This document shows, piece after piece, positions 9,401 to 17,171 of a DNA stretch of 64,000 nt. This DNA is from CAIKOD01 sp035543455 (GTDB lineage Archaea; Halobacteriota; Methanomicrobia; Methanomicrobiales; Methanospirillaceae). The stretch is from assembly GCA_035543455.1 (NCBI GenBank), contig DATKKE010000037.1, positions 20,607 through 84,606 on the forward strand. The letters run 5' to 3'. Position 1 is the stretch's first letter. Each line of letters begins with the position of its first letter. The notes beneath the pieces are model-generated. The model was not told the origin of the DNA, ran no database searches, and saw only the letters and a list, made by a program, of their open reading frames with translations. A program made the translations under genes and the position numbers.

Positions 9401-10819
9401 GAAATCCAGCCTGGTTCACACAGCGTTCTTTTGAACCTGACGGGGTACCGGAACAGTTCAGTTCAGGTAACGGTGATCGCTGGCCAGACTGCTCAGGTTT
9501 ATATTTCCCTGACTCCTGTTCCGCCACCGGGACCAACCACGGGTAATATTTCAGTGAACTCTAACCCGATGGGGGCAGAAATCTACCTGGATGGTGTGAC
9601 AACCGGGCAGGTCACCGATTCGGTACTCTATAATCTTAACCCGGGCGCCTACTCGATTCTCCTCACCCTGGCCGGTTACCAGAATTTTACCGGATCGGTA
9701 ACGGTCGTTGAGGGCCAGACCACCCAGTTCTATGCAACCCTTGTCCCGTTGCCACCTGTCGCTGACTTCAATGGCTCGCCAAAAGAAGGTAATGCACCGC
9801 TGACGGTGCAGTTCACGGACGAGTCGACCGGGAATGTCACCGGATGGGCCTGGGACTTCAAGAATGACGGAACAATCGAGAGCACGGAACAGAACCCTGC
9901 ATACACGTACCAGAATCCGGGAACATATTCGGTCAACCTGACAGTGACCGGACCAGGGGGATCAGATTCCAAGGTCAGCGAAGAATATATTTCGGTATCG
10001 CCGTCACAACCAGTTGCTGATTTCACTGCTGACCCCAAATCGGGCCCGGCACCGCTGGCGGTGCAGTTCACGGATGAGTCGACCGGGAATGTCACCGGGT
10101 GGGCCTGGGACTTCAAGAATGACGGAACAATCGAGAGCACGGAACAGAACCCTGCATACACATACCAGAATCCGGGAACATATTCGGTCAACCTGACAGT
10201 GACCGGACCGGGGGGATCAGATTCCAAGGTCAGCGAAGAGTATATCTCTGTATCGCCGTCCCATCCTGTAGCCAATTTCATGGCTAACATCACGGCAGGT
10301 TATGCACCGCTGACAATATCGTTCACCGATCAATCGACCGGGAATGTGACCGCGTGGGCGTGGGACTTCAATAACGATGGCAATATCGAGAGCAGGGCAC
10401 AGAACCCCGTATATACGTACCAGAATGCCGGAACGTATTCCGTCAACCTGACAGTCACCGGACCCGGTGGGGTCGATTCGAAGGTCAGGGAAGACTATAT
10501 CCATGTCAATGCAACCCCGGAGGGGGCCTTTATTGGTAACCCGACATCCGGAATGTTACCGTTACGTGTCCAGTTCACAGAAATAAATACAGGGAATCCG
10601 TGGTTGAGATACTGGACGTTCGGGGACGCTTCGACGATTGTAACAAGCAAGAACCCGGCTCACGTATACACAACGCCGGGTGATTTCACGGTGTCGTTGA
10701 CTACCCTGGGACCTGACGGAACTAAGACCTACACGAGGGAGAGATATATCCACGTCGATCCGAACCCGAATTATACAGCACCATTGACCCTGTTTGTTCC
10801 GATTCCCTGGACATTGTAA
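6404..10819 (+). CDS. Giant secreted surface protein with 13 PEGA and 4 PKD domains
   Basis: Exported protein of 1471 residues. A signal peptide covers about residues 1-27 (MKMNSTTALLTIGVLVLLAL, then PAGSAS). Residues 28-125 look like a TIG/IPT-type Ig fold. Residues 130-1115 hold 13 tandem PEGA repeats of about 75 residues (consensus PxGAxIYLDG.xTGxxTN, PGSHxVLLxLxGYQN, VxAGQT), joined by proline-rich linkers; residues 1116-1460 hold four PKD domains (WAWDFKNDG, YTYQNPGTYSVNLTVTGPGG). No C-terminal membrane anchor or sorting signal is seen. The start is chosen at ATG 6404 because AGGTGG lies 7 nt upstream; an upstream ATG (6341) gives an implausible leader. Many N-x-S/T sequons suggest N-glycosylation. 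A structural or adhesive envelope role is inference. Confidence 0.92.
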   Translation: MKMNSTTALLTIGVLVLLALIPAGSASPQVTYYTPHEGQNNADVIIYYTGIGFLSDCTAYLSRTGYPDIHPISISLANQTNQSAQLLIGTYNLVGAEPGDWDIHVLNTDGSNLVIPDGFTITGPPPPTPGSISVNSNPSGALIYLDGSSTGQTTNSLLTGITPGTHTVLLTLTGYYNASQQVTVYSGQTAIVSLTLVPIPPPPPTTGNISVSSNPTGALIFLDGSSTGLVTNSLFTSIQPGTHSVLLTLPGYYNSSQQVTVTAGQTTQVYFSLVPIPVPPPTTGNISITSSPSGALIYLDGASTGQNTNTILPNINPGSHSVLLTLSGYQNFTTQVIVVAGQTTQIYATLSPIQPPPPTTGNISVSSNPTGALIYLDTVNTGQNTNTILPNINPGSHSVRLNLTGYQDATAQVTVTAGQTAQVFIALIPAPGPVPTTGNLSVMSSPTGALIYIDSSSTGQATNSVITGIAPGSHLVTLKLTGYQDFNGQVLITAGQTAQLYASMVPIQPPGPTKGNISVTSNPAGARVYLDGVFTGQTTNTQLQNIDPGSHAVLLTLPGYQNVTTQVTVTAGQTTQVFVSFVPVPPTSGNISVSSDPAGAAIYLDGSSTGYVTNALLTGITPGSHTVSLTLAGYQNVSTQITVIAGQTVLVFASLAPNPTSGNIQVSSGPSGAMIFLDGADTGQVTNAVLNGIAPGSHNVALSLRGYQNFSAQVTVTAGQTVPMYATLIPIAPPVPTTGNISVSSGPSGARIFLDGVNTGQITNSVIPNVAPGSHSVVINLTGYQDVAAQVNVIAGQTSQVFATLTPVTPPVPTTGNISVSSYPTGALIYLDGSNTGQTTNTILYNIAPGSHTILLNLTGYQNGTAQVMVIAGQTAQVYATLLPVTPPAPTKGSISVYSSPVGALVYLDGVNTGQITNTLLTGITPGSHTVLLNLTGYKNNTVQVTVVAGQTTQVFVTLTPVKPPVPTTGAISVNSNPMGAEIFLDGMDTGEETSSLLTEIQPGSHSVLLNLTGYRNSSVQVTVIAGQTAQVYISLTPVPPPGPTTGNISVNSNPMGAEIYLDGVTTGQVTDSVLYNLNPGAYSILLTLAGYQNFTGSVTVVEGQTTQFYATLVPLPPVADFNGSPKEGNAPLTVQFTDESTGNVTGWAWDFKNDGTIESTEQNPAYTYQNPGTYSVNLTVTGPGGSDSKVSEEYISVSPSQPVADFTADPKSGPAPLAVQFTDESTGNVTGWAWDFKNDGTIESTEQNPAYTYQNPGTYSVNLTVTGPGGSDSKVSEEYISVSPSHPVANFMANITAGYAPLTISFTDQSTGNVTAWAWDFNNDGNIESRAQNPVYTYQNAGTYSVNLTVTGPGGVDSKVREDYIHVNATPEGAFIGNPTSGMLPLRVQFTEINTGNPWLRYWTFGDASTIVTSKNPAHVYTTPGDFTVSLTTLGPDGTKTYTRERYIHVDPNPNYTAPLTLFVPIPWTL
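6791..9750 (+). repeat. Thirteen tandem PEGA-coding repeats
   Basis: Coding repeats of roughly 225-235 bp each, diverged at DNA level but strongly conserved in protein consensus. Linker lengths vary: most have a PPxPTT linker, while repeats 7 and 8 have short ones. This fits growth by repeated unit duplication followed by divergence. Confidence 0.9.
9806..10265 (+). repeat. Near-identical 255-bp tandem duplication inside PKD region
   Basis: The segment beginning with GTGCAGTTCACGGA at 9806 recurs at 10061, a 255-bp offset. The two stretches of about 200 bp differ at only a handful of bases, mostly synonymous, so PKD domains 1 and 2 come from a recent duplication or are kept alike by gene conversion. 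Confidence 0.85.
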
Positions 10820-10820
10820 C

Positions 10821-10838
10821 TTTTTTCAGCCTTTTTTT
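10821..10838 (+). terminator. Oligo-T termination region
   Basis: Two T runs (10821-10826 and 10832-10838) follow the stop codon at 10819 directly. Archaeal RNA polymerase terminates at such T stretches. The facing gene has its own T run on the other strand at about 10985-10991. Confidence 0.55.
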
Positions 10839-10992
10839 CAAGCGATGAAGAATATTCTTTACCGGATCCGTTTCCCGACCGGTTATTTTTTAGGTCATAA
10901 TGACTCTATTGGGTACATTTTTTTCACGTTTATCAAATGAAGGTGCAACCTGATTTATCTCAGAAATTTGTCTTGGGCCTGCATAAAAAAAG

Positions 10993-12117
10993 TTACGACC
11001 AATGGAGCAGCCCTTTAAAAAAACCGATTATCTGTGAAACAATATCGTTATGCTGTCCGGCTGCTGCAACGGCCTCTGCGTCTGCCAGCTTTTTATTCTC
11101 ACGGTCGATCCATGCCTGTCCGGTCAGTACCGGTGTAGCATTAGCCTGTGCCTGGGTATATCTGATGACAGGGGTAGGAAGGGTAGTACTGTAAACCAGG
11201 GATTTTCCTTGTGACGTTCCGGACTGGTGCTCCGATGAAGACACGGTCACCTGAGTATCCGTGGGTGAGGTTGTAGAGAGAGCCCTAATAGTGATATACG
11301 AGTCCTTGGTGGTTTTATCGGTCCCACCCGATTTGGTAATCCTGAGTGAAACGGTGTATAGCCCGGGGTTCGAGAATACATGAGAAGGATTCTGAACCGT
11401 GCTGGTTGTGCCGTCGCCAAAGTCCCAGCTCCAGGATTCCGGAGATCCTGACGATGAATCGGTGAACTGGACGGTCAGGGTACCGGTTCCATCCAATGGA
11501 GAGCCACTGAATGAGGCTGCAAGGGCTGGTGAACTTGTTGTGGTTGTTTCCGTTGGTGTAGCAGTGACTTCTTCAACGGTGATATAATTGGACTCCGACT
11601 TGAGGTAACCAGTGCCCTGCCTGTTTACGGCGGTGAGTGTAACAGTATAAAATCCTGCATTATTGTAGATGTGGCTGGGATTTTGCGAGGTATCCGATTC
11701 CCCATCTCCGAAATCCCATGTCCATGATACAGGGCCTCCTGTCGAGAGGTCGGTGAACTGTACCGTGAGGGGTGCCGGGCCGGAGGTGGTATCTGCGGTA
11801 AACCCGGCAACAGGCTGTACCTGGTTTGTCGAGGTTGTCGTTGCGACCGATGTAGTAGCGGTAGTGCCTGCGGTTGTTGTTGTCGTCGCAGCCGTAGTGG
11901 CGGCAGTCGTCTGGGTTGTTGTATGGGTAACCGTTGCTGTAGGACTTGTCGTCACGGTAGTGGTTGCAGTAGTTGTTGCCGTCGCCGTCGCATTCGCTCC
12001 TGCAACAGGTAGAATGCACGAAATCAATAGAACGACAATCAATAAGCTGACAAAAAGGGGAGGCAGGATCCGGCGACCCGCTGCGTTTTCCCTGTGATGG
12101 TTCATATATCCCGGCAT
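10993..12117 (-). CDS. Secreted PKD-domain protein with Thr-rich stalk
   Basis: Exported protein of about 374 residues. A signal/anchor segment (PPLFVSLLIVVLLISCILPVAGA, about 17-42) is followed by a low-complexity Ala/Thr/Val stalk (about 43-105) likely to be O-glycosylated, then two PKD domains (WTWDFGDGESDTSQNPSHIY and WSWDFGDGTTSTVQNPSHVF regions), a spacer, and an amphipathic tail ending FFKGLLHWS. An upstream in-frame ATG exists (12183), but the start at 12117 is preferred because AGGAGG lies 4 nt before it. It converges on the giant PEGA/PKD protein and shares its PKD type, suggesting related envelope roles. Function beyond surface display is unknown. Confidence 0.85.
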   Translation of the reverse strand: MPGYMNHHRENAAGRRILPPLFVSLLIVVLLISCILPVAGANATATATTTATTTVTTSPTATVTHTTTQTTAATTAATTTTTAGTTATTSVATTTSTNQVQPVAGFTADTTSGPAPLTVQFTDLSTGGPVSWTWDFGDGESDTSQNPSHIYNNAGFYTVTLTAVNRQGTGYLKSESNYITVEEVTATPTETTTTSSPALAASFSGSPLDGTGTLTVQFTDSSSGSPESWSWDFGDGTTSTVQNPSHVFSNPGLYTVSLRITKSGGTDKTTKDSYITIRALSTTSPTDTQVTVSSSEHQSGTSQGKSLVYSTTLPTPVIRYTQAQANATPVLTGQAWIDRENKKLADAEAVAAAGQHNDIVSQIIGFFKGLLHWS

Positions 12118-12390
12118 AAATCCTCCTTTACGGGCAACCTTAAGGTAGCTCGTTATCTCTGTCGAATTATTGATCACACTCATTTTATCACTATACTATA
12201 TCGCCATTCTGGTTGCACCAGCAATCCAGGGCAATGGTTGAGATCTTCTCGTGGCATGACGGATGTAGAATCCGGTGTCGATCCGGATTCCGGGGGTCAG
12301 GGAGAACCACGGGGATTTGAGCGAGTTTTTTTTCGTTATTATCTTGATCCGGGAGAAAAGTTTAATATCGATAATCGGTCATTGGGGCGT

Positions 12391-12948
12391 ATGAGATCCT
12401 ATTATTTGTTTCTTCTTCTGGGGCTGGCCGTAGCTCTCTTTCTTGCAGGATGTACTACCAGCCAGGTTCAGCCGGTACAGACAACACAGGTTCCGGCAAC
12501 GCCGGTGCCGACTCCTGTGGTAACTCCTGTTCCGACGCTCCTGCCCACCTCGTCACCTTCTCCCCTGCTGGGGACGTGGTATCTCCAGGCAATCCTCTTC
12601 CAGGGAGCGACGGCACCGCTTGATACTAATACCCAGATTACCGCGATATTCGATAACCAGGGACAGGTATCCGGCTATGGCGGTTGTAATAATTATGGGG
12701 GACCTTACACGGTTACCGGCAAGATCGTGCCCTCAGGAAATGGTATTTCGATCGGTCCCCTTACCTCAACCCAGATGTATTGTCCGGATGGGAGCAGCAC
12801 GGAGCAGTCCTATCTCACGATACTCGGTTCAGCAGCCGGCTACACCATCTTCCCCAACCAGCAGATGTCGATCACTGATAAACTCGGTAATTCATTAAGT
12901 TTCAGCAGGAGACCGTTCTCCTCACCGACAAGCGTGCCATACTATTGA
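12391..12948 (+). CDS. META-domain lipoprotein (HslJ-like)
   Basis: Predicted lipoprotein of 185 residues: hydrophobic leader with lipobox LAGC near residue 20, a Pro/Thr linker (about 28-55), then a META domain (LLGTWYLQAI, ITAIFDNQGQVSGYGGCNNYGGPY, MYCPDGSSTEQSYL). In bacteria META/HslJ proteins are envelope proteins tied to stress or novobiocin resistance; the role in archaea is unknown. The open frame extends upstream to 12094, but ATG 12391 directly before the leader is the sensible start, and a TATA-like TTTAATATC lies about 25 bp before it, suggesting a short leader. Confidence 0.87.
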   Translation: MRSYYLFLLLGLAVALFLAGCTTSQVQPVQTTQVPATPVPTPVVTPVPTLLPTSSPSPLLGTWYLQAILFQGATAPLDTNTQITAIFDNQGQVSGYGGCNNYGGPYTVTGKIVPSGNGISIGPLTSTQMYCPDGSSTEQSYLTILGSAAGYTIFPNQQMSITDKLGNSLSFSRRPFSSPTSVPYY

Positions 12949-12971
12949 ATCAGACTTGCAGATTTTTCCCC

Positions 12972-12983
12972 TTTTTTTTTTTT
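12972..12983 (+). terminator. Poly-T terminator after META lipoprotein
   Basis: A 12-base T run 24 bp after the stop codon, the usual archaeal intrinsic termination signal. Confidence 0.6.
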
Positions 12984-13080
12984 AGAAAAATAATTATAAA
13001 TTCGTAAATAATTTATCGACGAAATCAATTCTCCCTCGACGTGATAACAACCATAAGTAATCAGTGCGAAAAACTAGGCA

Positions 13081-13566
13081 ATGATCCCCCGCGTCATGGA
13101 AAGGATGATCGAATACTTCGGCCATGATACCAGAAGGATCAATCACGCACTGAAAGTCTTTGCATTCGCCCGGATTATCAGTTCATGCGAACCAACGGCT
13201 GCTGGAGTGGAGGAGACCATCCTGTATACGGCCCTCCTGCATGATATAGGGATTATTGAAGCTGAACGGAAATTCAAATCCTCCTCAGGAAAATACCAGC
13301 AGATTGAGGGGCCTCCCATAGCACGTCAGATACTCGGAGATCTTGGAATACCCGTCCCTGTCATAGACCGGGTCTGTTTTATAACCGGCAACCATCACAC
13401 GTATTCAAAGATCGACGGCATCGATTTCCAGATCCTTGTGGAGGCGGATTTTCTTGTCAATATTTTTGAAGACGAAATGGGGAAAGATGCAACAGAGTCA
13501 ATATACCACCGTATTTTTAAAACGGAATCTGGGAAAAGCCTCATAAGAACAATGTATCTCGACTGA
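13081..13566 (+). CDS. HD-domain phosphohydrolase family protein
   Basis: Soluble metal-dependent HD-superfamily protein of 161 residues. The metal ligands are visible in order: H in INHALKVF (about 22), the HD pair in ALLHDIGII (about 56), H in GNHHTY (about 101) and D in VEADFLVN (about 120). Members hydrolyse phosphate esters of nucleotides or similar small molecules; the substrate here is unknown. It stands alone, 130 bp after the META gene and 300 bp before the sulfite reductase gene. Confidence 0.85.
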   Translation: MIPRVMERMIEYFGHDTRRINHALKVFAFARIISSCEPTAAGVEETILYTALLHDIGIIEAERKFKSSSGKYQQIEGPPIARQILGDLGIPVPVIDRVCFITGNHHTYSKIDGIDFQILVEADFLVNIFEDEMGKDATESIYHRIFKTESGKSLIRTMYLD

Positions 13567-13802
13567 ACCCACCGTGCTCTTTAACTTCCCTGGTAAGAGA
13601 AAAATCATCGTAAGAATCGATTCCGGTTACCGGTCGGCTGACATTCAGCCCCGGTTTCCCGTTATGCCCTATGTTCTCCCTTCGAAGACCGTTTACTGCC
13701 GGTGGTCATTTGTATTCCCTCTACCGTACATCGAACGATATTCTTTACCTGCTGCTGACTTAGTGCGGGTGCAATGATGAGATACACTGATTCGGATCCG
13801 GC

Positions 13803-13826
13803 ACATACAAATAACAAATTGTATGT
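13803..13826. promoter_or_regulatory. Inverted repeat upstream of sulfite reductase gene
   Basis: Perfect 8-bp arms ACATACAA (13803-13810) and TTGTATGT (13819-13826) separated by 8 bp, centred about 60 bp before the start at 13875. Position and symmetry fit an operator for a dimeric regulator; no regulator is assigned. Confidence 0.45.
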
Positions 13827-13874
13827 ATACACCAGCCAACCGTTTGCTTACGTACAAAAAGGTCGGTGATAAGC

Positions 13875-14534
13875 ATGGTAAAAGCAAACATACCTGAAAA
13901 GGGGGCAATCATTCAGAGAGATATGGAGACATTTTTGATACACCCTCATATTCCCGGGGGATTTATCAAGCCCGCAATGTTGAGGAAGATCGCCGACGTG
14001 GCAGAAAAATATAACGCAAAATATGTGAAGCTCACCGGAGCCCAGCGCATTGCCATTATTGGTCTTCGCGAACAGGACCTTGACCATGCCTGGGAAGAGT
14101 TTGAAGACCGATCCAAGGCGATCGGCCTGACGATAAGGAGCATCCAGATATGCCCCGGCACATGGTCCTGTAAGAAAGCAAAACAGGACAGCCCAGGCCT
14201 TGGTTTTGCCCTTGACAAGGAATTCTATGGCAAGCCCGCCCCCGCCAAGTTCAAGATGGGAATATCAGGATGCACAAACTGTTGCAGCGACTCCTGGATG
14301 AAAGATCTGGGGTTCTTCGGAACCGACGACGGATTCACTGCTGTAGCCGGGGGAAAAGGTGGAGGAACGGCACGGATTGGGCGGGAGTTCGCCACCGGGC
14401 TGACGGCTGAACAAGCTGTAGATCTGGCCAGGAGAGTAATCGCATTTTACCGGGAAAACGCCAAACCACTTGAGCGTATGGGTGAAACTATCGAGCGCGT
14501 CGGTTTCGATACGTTTGTAAAAACAGTGATTTAA
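13875..14534 (+). CDS. Small siroheme sulfite reductase (low-molecular-weight assimilatory type / Dsr-like)
   Basis: Single-subunit siroheme-[4Fe-4S] redox enzyme of 219 residues, the size of the 23-kDa assimilatory-type sulfite reductase described from Methanosarcina. The cluster/siroheme ligands follow the family pattern CX5C (CPGTWSC, about 94-100) and CX3C (CTNCC, about 133-137). An N-terminal ferredoxin-like half (HPHIPGGFIKPAMLRKIADVAEKYNAKYVKLTGAQRI) is typical. The start is ATG 13875 because GGTGAT lies 4 nt upstream; the GTG at 13866 is part of that ribosome binding site. Likely role: reduction of sulfite or a related anion, for assimilation or detoxification. Physiological substrate is inference. 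Confidence 0.88.
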   Translation: MVKANIPEKGAIIQRDMETFLIHPHIPGGFIKPAMLRKIADVAEKYNAKYVKLTGAQRIAIIGLREQDLDHAWEEFEDRSKAIGLTIRSIQICPGTWSCKKAKQDSPGLGFALDKEFYGKPAPAKFKMGISGCTNCCSDSWMKDLGFFGTDDGFTAVAGGKGGGTARIGREFATGLTAEQAVDLARRVIAFYRENAKPLERMGETIERVGFDTFVKTVI

Positions 14535-15062
14535 AAGATAACAATGGGCCTGGCGGGATGGCTGGAATGCAGGGAATCGGTTGATTTAATTGAGAAAGTT
14601 AACGGTTCCCCTTTCAGTTCATGAGTCCCATCCGGTGAGTCAATTCACAAACGGATTTAAAACGATATCGATTAAAGCAATCCGGAATCTCCGGAGATCC
14701 CGGATTTGCAAGAAACTCTCTTTCGGATGTTTCAAGAAACCGGATCTTTGGTGAATTCTTTCTATGAAATCTCTATCAGCAATCCCGACAGGAAGAGCTT
14801 TTACTCCCTCCCTGCCCCCTCCCAGGATAGCCAACGGGCAGGGTTAAATCGGGAATTAGGGATTAATTATATCCAGCACAATGCTATCGCGACCGGACGA
14901 CCAAAGCGGCGAGAACGGAGCCCCATAAGTGTCGAATTATGTAAAACAATCTTATTAGCAAGAGATGAACATAACCAATAATTGGTTGAACTATCCATCA
15001 TGGGAGCGTTTTGACAACCCTGGAACCCGTTCAAAAAAATCGGATTCGTATTGCTTTCCCGG
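14535..15062. other. Intergenic stretch between convergent genes
   Basis: Half a kilobase between the sulfite reductase and RNase genes. The first 110 bp have a G-rich patch with a possible long-range pairing (GGATGG near 14562 with CCATCC near 14628). No gene with a ribosome binding site was found; short frames look random. Confidence 0.4.
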
Positions 15063-16529
15063 TTATTTCACCCGTTGAAAATCAATAAACCCGTTATAGG
15101 GGTCGGTTTTTACGAGCCTGACCGTTATTTTGTCCCCGATCCTCAGGCCACTCTCGTTCCTGACGATCCTTCCCTCGGCAGGGGGTGTAATCAGCCTCGC
15201 ATAGGTTCCATGTTCGGTGATACCCGTAACCAGTGCATCAAATGATTCACCTATCCTGTGGTTGAGAAGGACAGCGGCTGCTGCTTTGCGCATAAACCGT
15301 TCCACTTTTTTAGAAGCTTTTTCACGATCGGTCAGCCAGGCCGACTGTGCTTCCAGTTCATCTGCCGTGTAAGAAGGTGTTGTGTTTACCAGAACAGATT
15401 TGACGAGTCTCTGGTTGATAATATCGACGTAACGACGGTTCGGGGCCGTTGCATGCGTGTAGTCTGTCACCGCGAGCGCAAAATGGCCAACCGGAGGCTC
15501 TCCCGGTATCAGGGTCATATATTCGCCTGGTCCGAGCAGCTTCACGATAGTGAGCGACAGGTCAGGAAACTGATCCGGATTTATTTCTTTTTGTCTTAAA
15601 AGAAAGAGAGAAAGGGCTTTCGAATCGGGGTACTCTGGTAAGGAATAACGATATAATGCGGCGGTACTAACTATTCCCGGCCAGTTTTTAGGTATCCTGA
15701 CGACTCTCTGGATTACGGGGACTCCAGCCTTGCCGAGATAATCAACCATACATCCATTGGCCGCAACCATGAATTCCTCGATTATTGAATGGGCCCGGTT
15801 CTGCTGCCGGACAACAAGATCCCTGACAGATCCTTCTTCCATGATAGCCTGTGCCTCGATAGTATCCAGGTCGAGGGCCCCCTGCAACAGGCGGTATTGC
15901 CTCAGACGCCTGGCCGTTTCATCCTGAAGGCGAACCTGTTCTTCCATTCCCGGTACCATCCGTATCATATCAGGTGTGGGGCCTTCCCCTTCAAGCCACT
16001 GTCCGACCTGTTCATAGACGAGTTTTGCTTTATTTGACACAAGCCCCCGGAATACGTCCCCATGACGGATACTTCCGTCAGGGAGAACGCTATAGGTGAC
16101 GATAACCGCCATCCGGTCTTTCCCGGGAAGAAGGGAGGTGATCCCCTTTGAGAGACGGTCAGGAAACAGTGGAAACGTTTCGACACCGGTATAGACCGAA
16201 GTACCATTATGAGCTGCATAACGATCAGCCCGGGATCCTTCACGGACATACATATCAACGTCTGCAATTGCAATTTTCACATCCACCTCGTCGTTACGGC
16301 CGGGTTCACAGTATTCCAGCTGATCGAGGTCCATCGAGTCTTCATTATCGATTGAAGACCAGGGAGTCGTTCTCAGATCGGTATCCCCCTCCCTCTCTTC
16401 CGGAAATACCCTCTCTGTCAGGGCGTTGACCTCATGGATAAGCGTATCGGGAAAACGGGTCGTAAATCCATATTTTTCCATTGCATTCAGGGCAATTACT
16501 TTCAGGTCGATATCGGGCTTTTTTTTCAT
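15063..16529 (-). CDS. RNB-domain exoribonuclease (RNase II/R family)
   Basis: 3'-5' exoribonuclease of 488 residues, shorter than bacterial RNase R because the N-terminal cold-shock domains are missing. The RNB core is complete: the magnesium-binding aspartates in SIDNEDSMDLDQLE (about 59-72), and the substrate motif YTHATAPNRRYVDIINQR (about 372-389). The C-terminal 60 residues look like a reduced S1/OB domain (EHGTYARLITPPAEGRIVRN, then GDKITVRLVKTD). Such RNase R-like proteins are known in methanogens and haloarchaea beside the exosome. It stands alone; a role in RNA turnover is inferred from the family. Confidence 0.92.
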   Translation of the reverse strand: MKKKPDIDLKVIALNAMEKYGFTTRFPDTLIHEVNALTERVFPEEREGDTDLRTTPWSSIDNEDSMDLDQLEYCEPGRNDEVDVKIAIADVDMYVREGSRADRYAAHNGTSVYTGVETFPLFPDRLSKGITSLLPGKDRMAVIVTYSVLPDGSIRHGDVFRGLVSNKAKLVYEQVGQWLEGEGPTPDMIRMVPGMEEQVRLQDETARRLRQYRLLQGALDLDTIEAQAIMEEGSVRDLVVRQQNRAHSIIEEFMVAANGCMVDYLGKAGVPVIQRVVRIPKNWPGIVSTAALYRYSLPEYPDSKALSLFLLRQKEINPDQFPDLSLTIVKLLGPGEYMTLIPGEPPVGHFALAVTDYTHATAPNRRYVDIINQRLVKSVLVNTTPSYTADELEAQSAWLTDREKASKKVERFMRKAAAAVLLNHRIGESFDALVTGITEHGTYARLITPPAEGRIVRNESGLRIGDKITVRLVKTDPYNGFIDFQRVK

Positions 16530-16646
16530 TGCGGTCGATAGAGATTCTTTTTTAATGTATTAATATTCCCGTCTCCCTCCCGCTCCCGGGAAAATCAGAT
16601 GGTATATTGGGTATCAGGAAAACCGGAAATCGGTTGTTAACCATAA

Positions 16647-16694
16647 TTTTATATAATGCAATAGTATACAATAAATGTAAAGTGTTCTTTACAT
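16647..16694 (+). promoter_or_regulatory. TATA box plus palindromic operator for the DUF2178/HTH pair
   Basis: A TATA box (TTTTATATA, 16647-16655) is followed about 20 bp later by a perfect inverted repeat, ATGTAAAG (16675-16682) and CTTTACAT (16687-16694), with a 4-bp spacer. The palindrome covers the expected transcription start and ends 9 bp before the ATG at 16704. This layout fits repression by the small HTH protein encoded by the second gene. Confidence 0.6.
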
Positions 16695-16703
16695 AGGTAT
16701 ACG

Positions 16704-17171
16704 ATGAAGAAAAATTCCTTTTACCTGCTGGTTGGATGTATTGCTCTTGTTCTTCTCATAATTTTCTGGTATTCGATCGAAAATTCAGTACATTTTTTTA
16801 CCGAATCCGCGTTCATTATCGGGGTTATCGTCATTTATTTTGCCCGAAGGCAGATTACCGATCTTGTTGAAGACGAGCGCAGCGCGAAGATAACAGAAAA
16901 AGCAGCATTAAGGACGCTCCAGGTATTCTGGGTAATGTTCGCCGTTTTTGCAATCGGAACGGTGACTGCCCTGTTCCGGATTCCGAAGTTTCCCCAGGAG
17001 TTCAGACCACCTCACCCGGGAGAATTGCTTGGCAACCCCGGGGACATACCATCACCGAAACTCATCGGGTACTTTTCACTTGGCCTGCTTTGTCTGATGA
17101 TCTTTCTCTATGTAGGATTCCGGCTGTATTATGCCAGGAAATATGGGGAATGGGCAATAGATGAAGAATAA
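16704..17171 (+). CDS. DUF2178-type membrane protein
   Basis: Membrane protein of 155 residues with about four hydrophobic helices (about 5-25, 31-47, 72-92, 121-141) and a charged cytoplasmic loop DLVEDERSAKITEKAALRTLQ after the second helix, the DUF2178 hallmark. In archaea and firmicutes such proteins are commonly encoded directly before a small XRE-type regulator, as here (11-bp overlap). The biochemical role is unknown; the pair may form a small membrane-linked regulatory module, which is inference. Promoter and operator candidate lie directly upstream. Confidence 0.82.
   Translation: MKKNSFYLLVGCIALVLLIIFWYSIENSVHFFTESAFIIGVIVIYFARRQITDLVEDERSAKITEKAALRTLQVFWVMFAVFAIGTVTALFRIPKFPQEFRPPHPGELLGNPGDIPSPKLIGYFSLGLLCLMIFLYVGFRLYYARKYGEWAIDEE

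Noticed and set aside
6928..10504. Many antisense open frames within the giant PEGA/PKD gene
   Set aside because: They arise from repeats read backward; the sense frame has a signal peptide, ribosome binding site and clear domains.
14545..14640. tRNA-like or small structured RNA
   Set aside because: The GGATGG/CCATCC pairing suggested a cloverleaf, but no anticodon stem or T-loop sequence fits.
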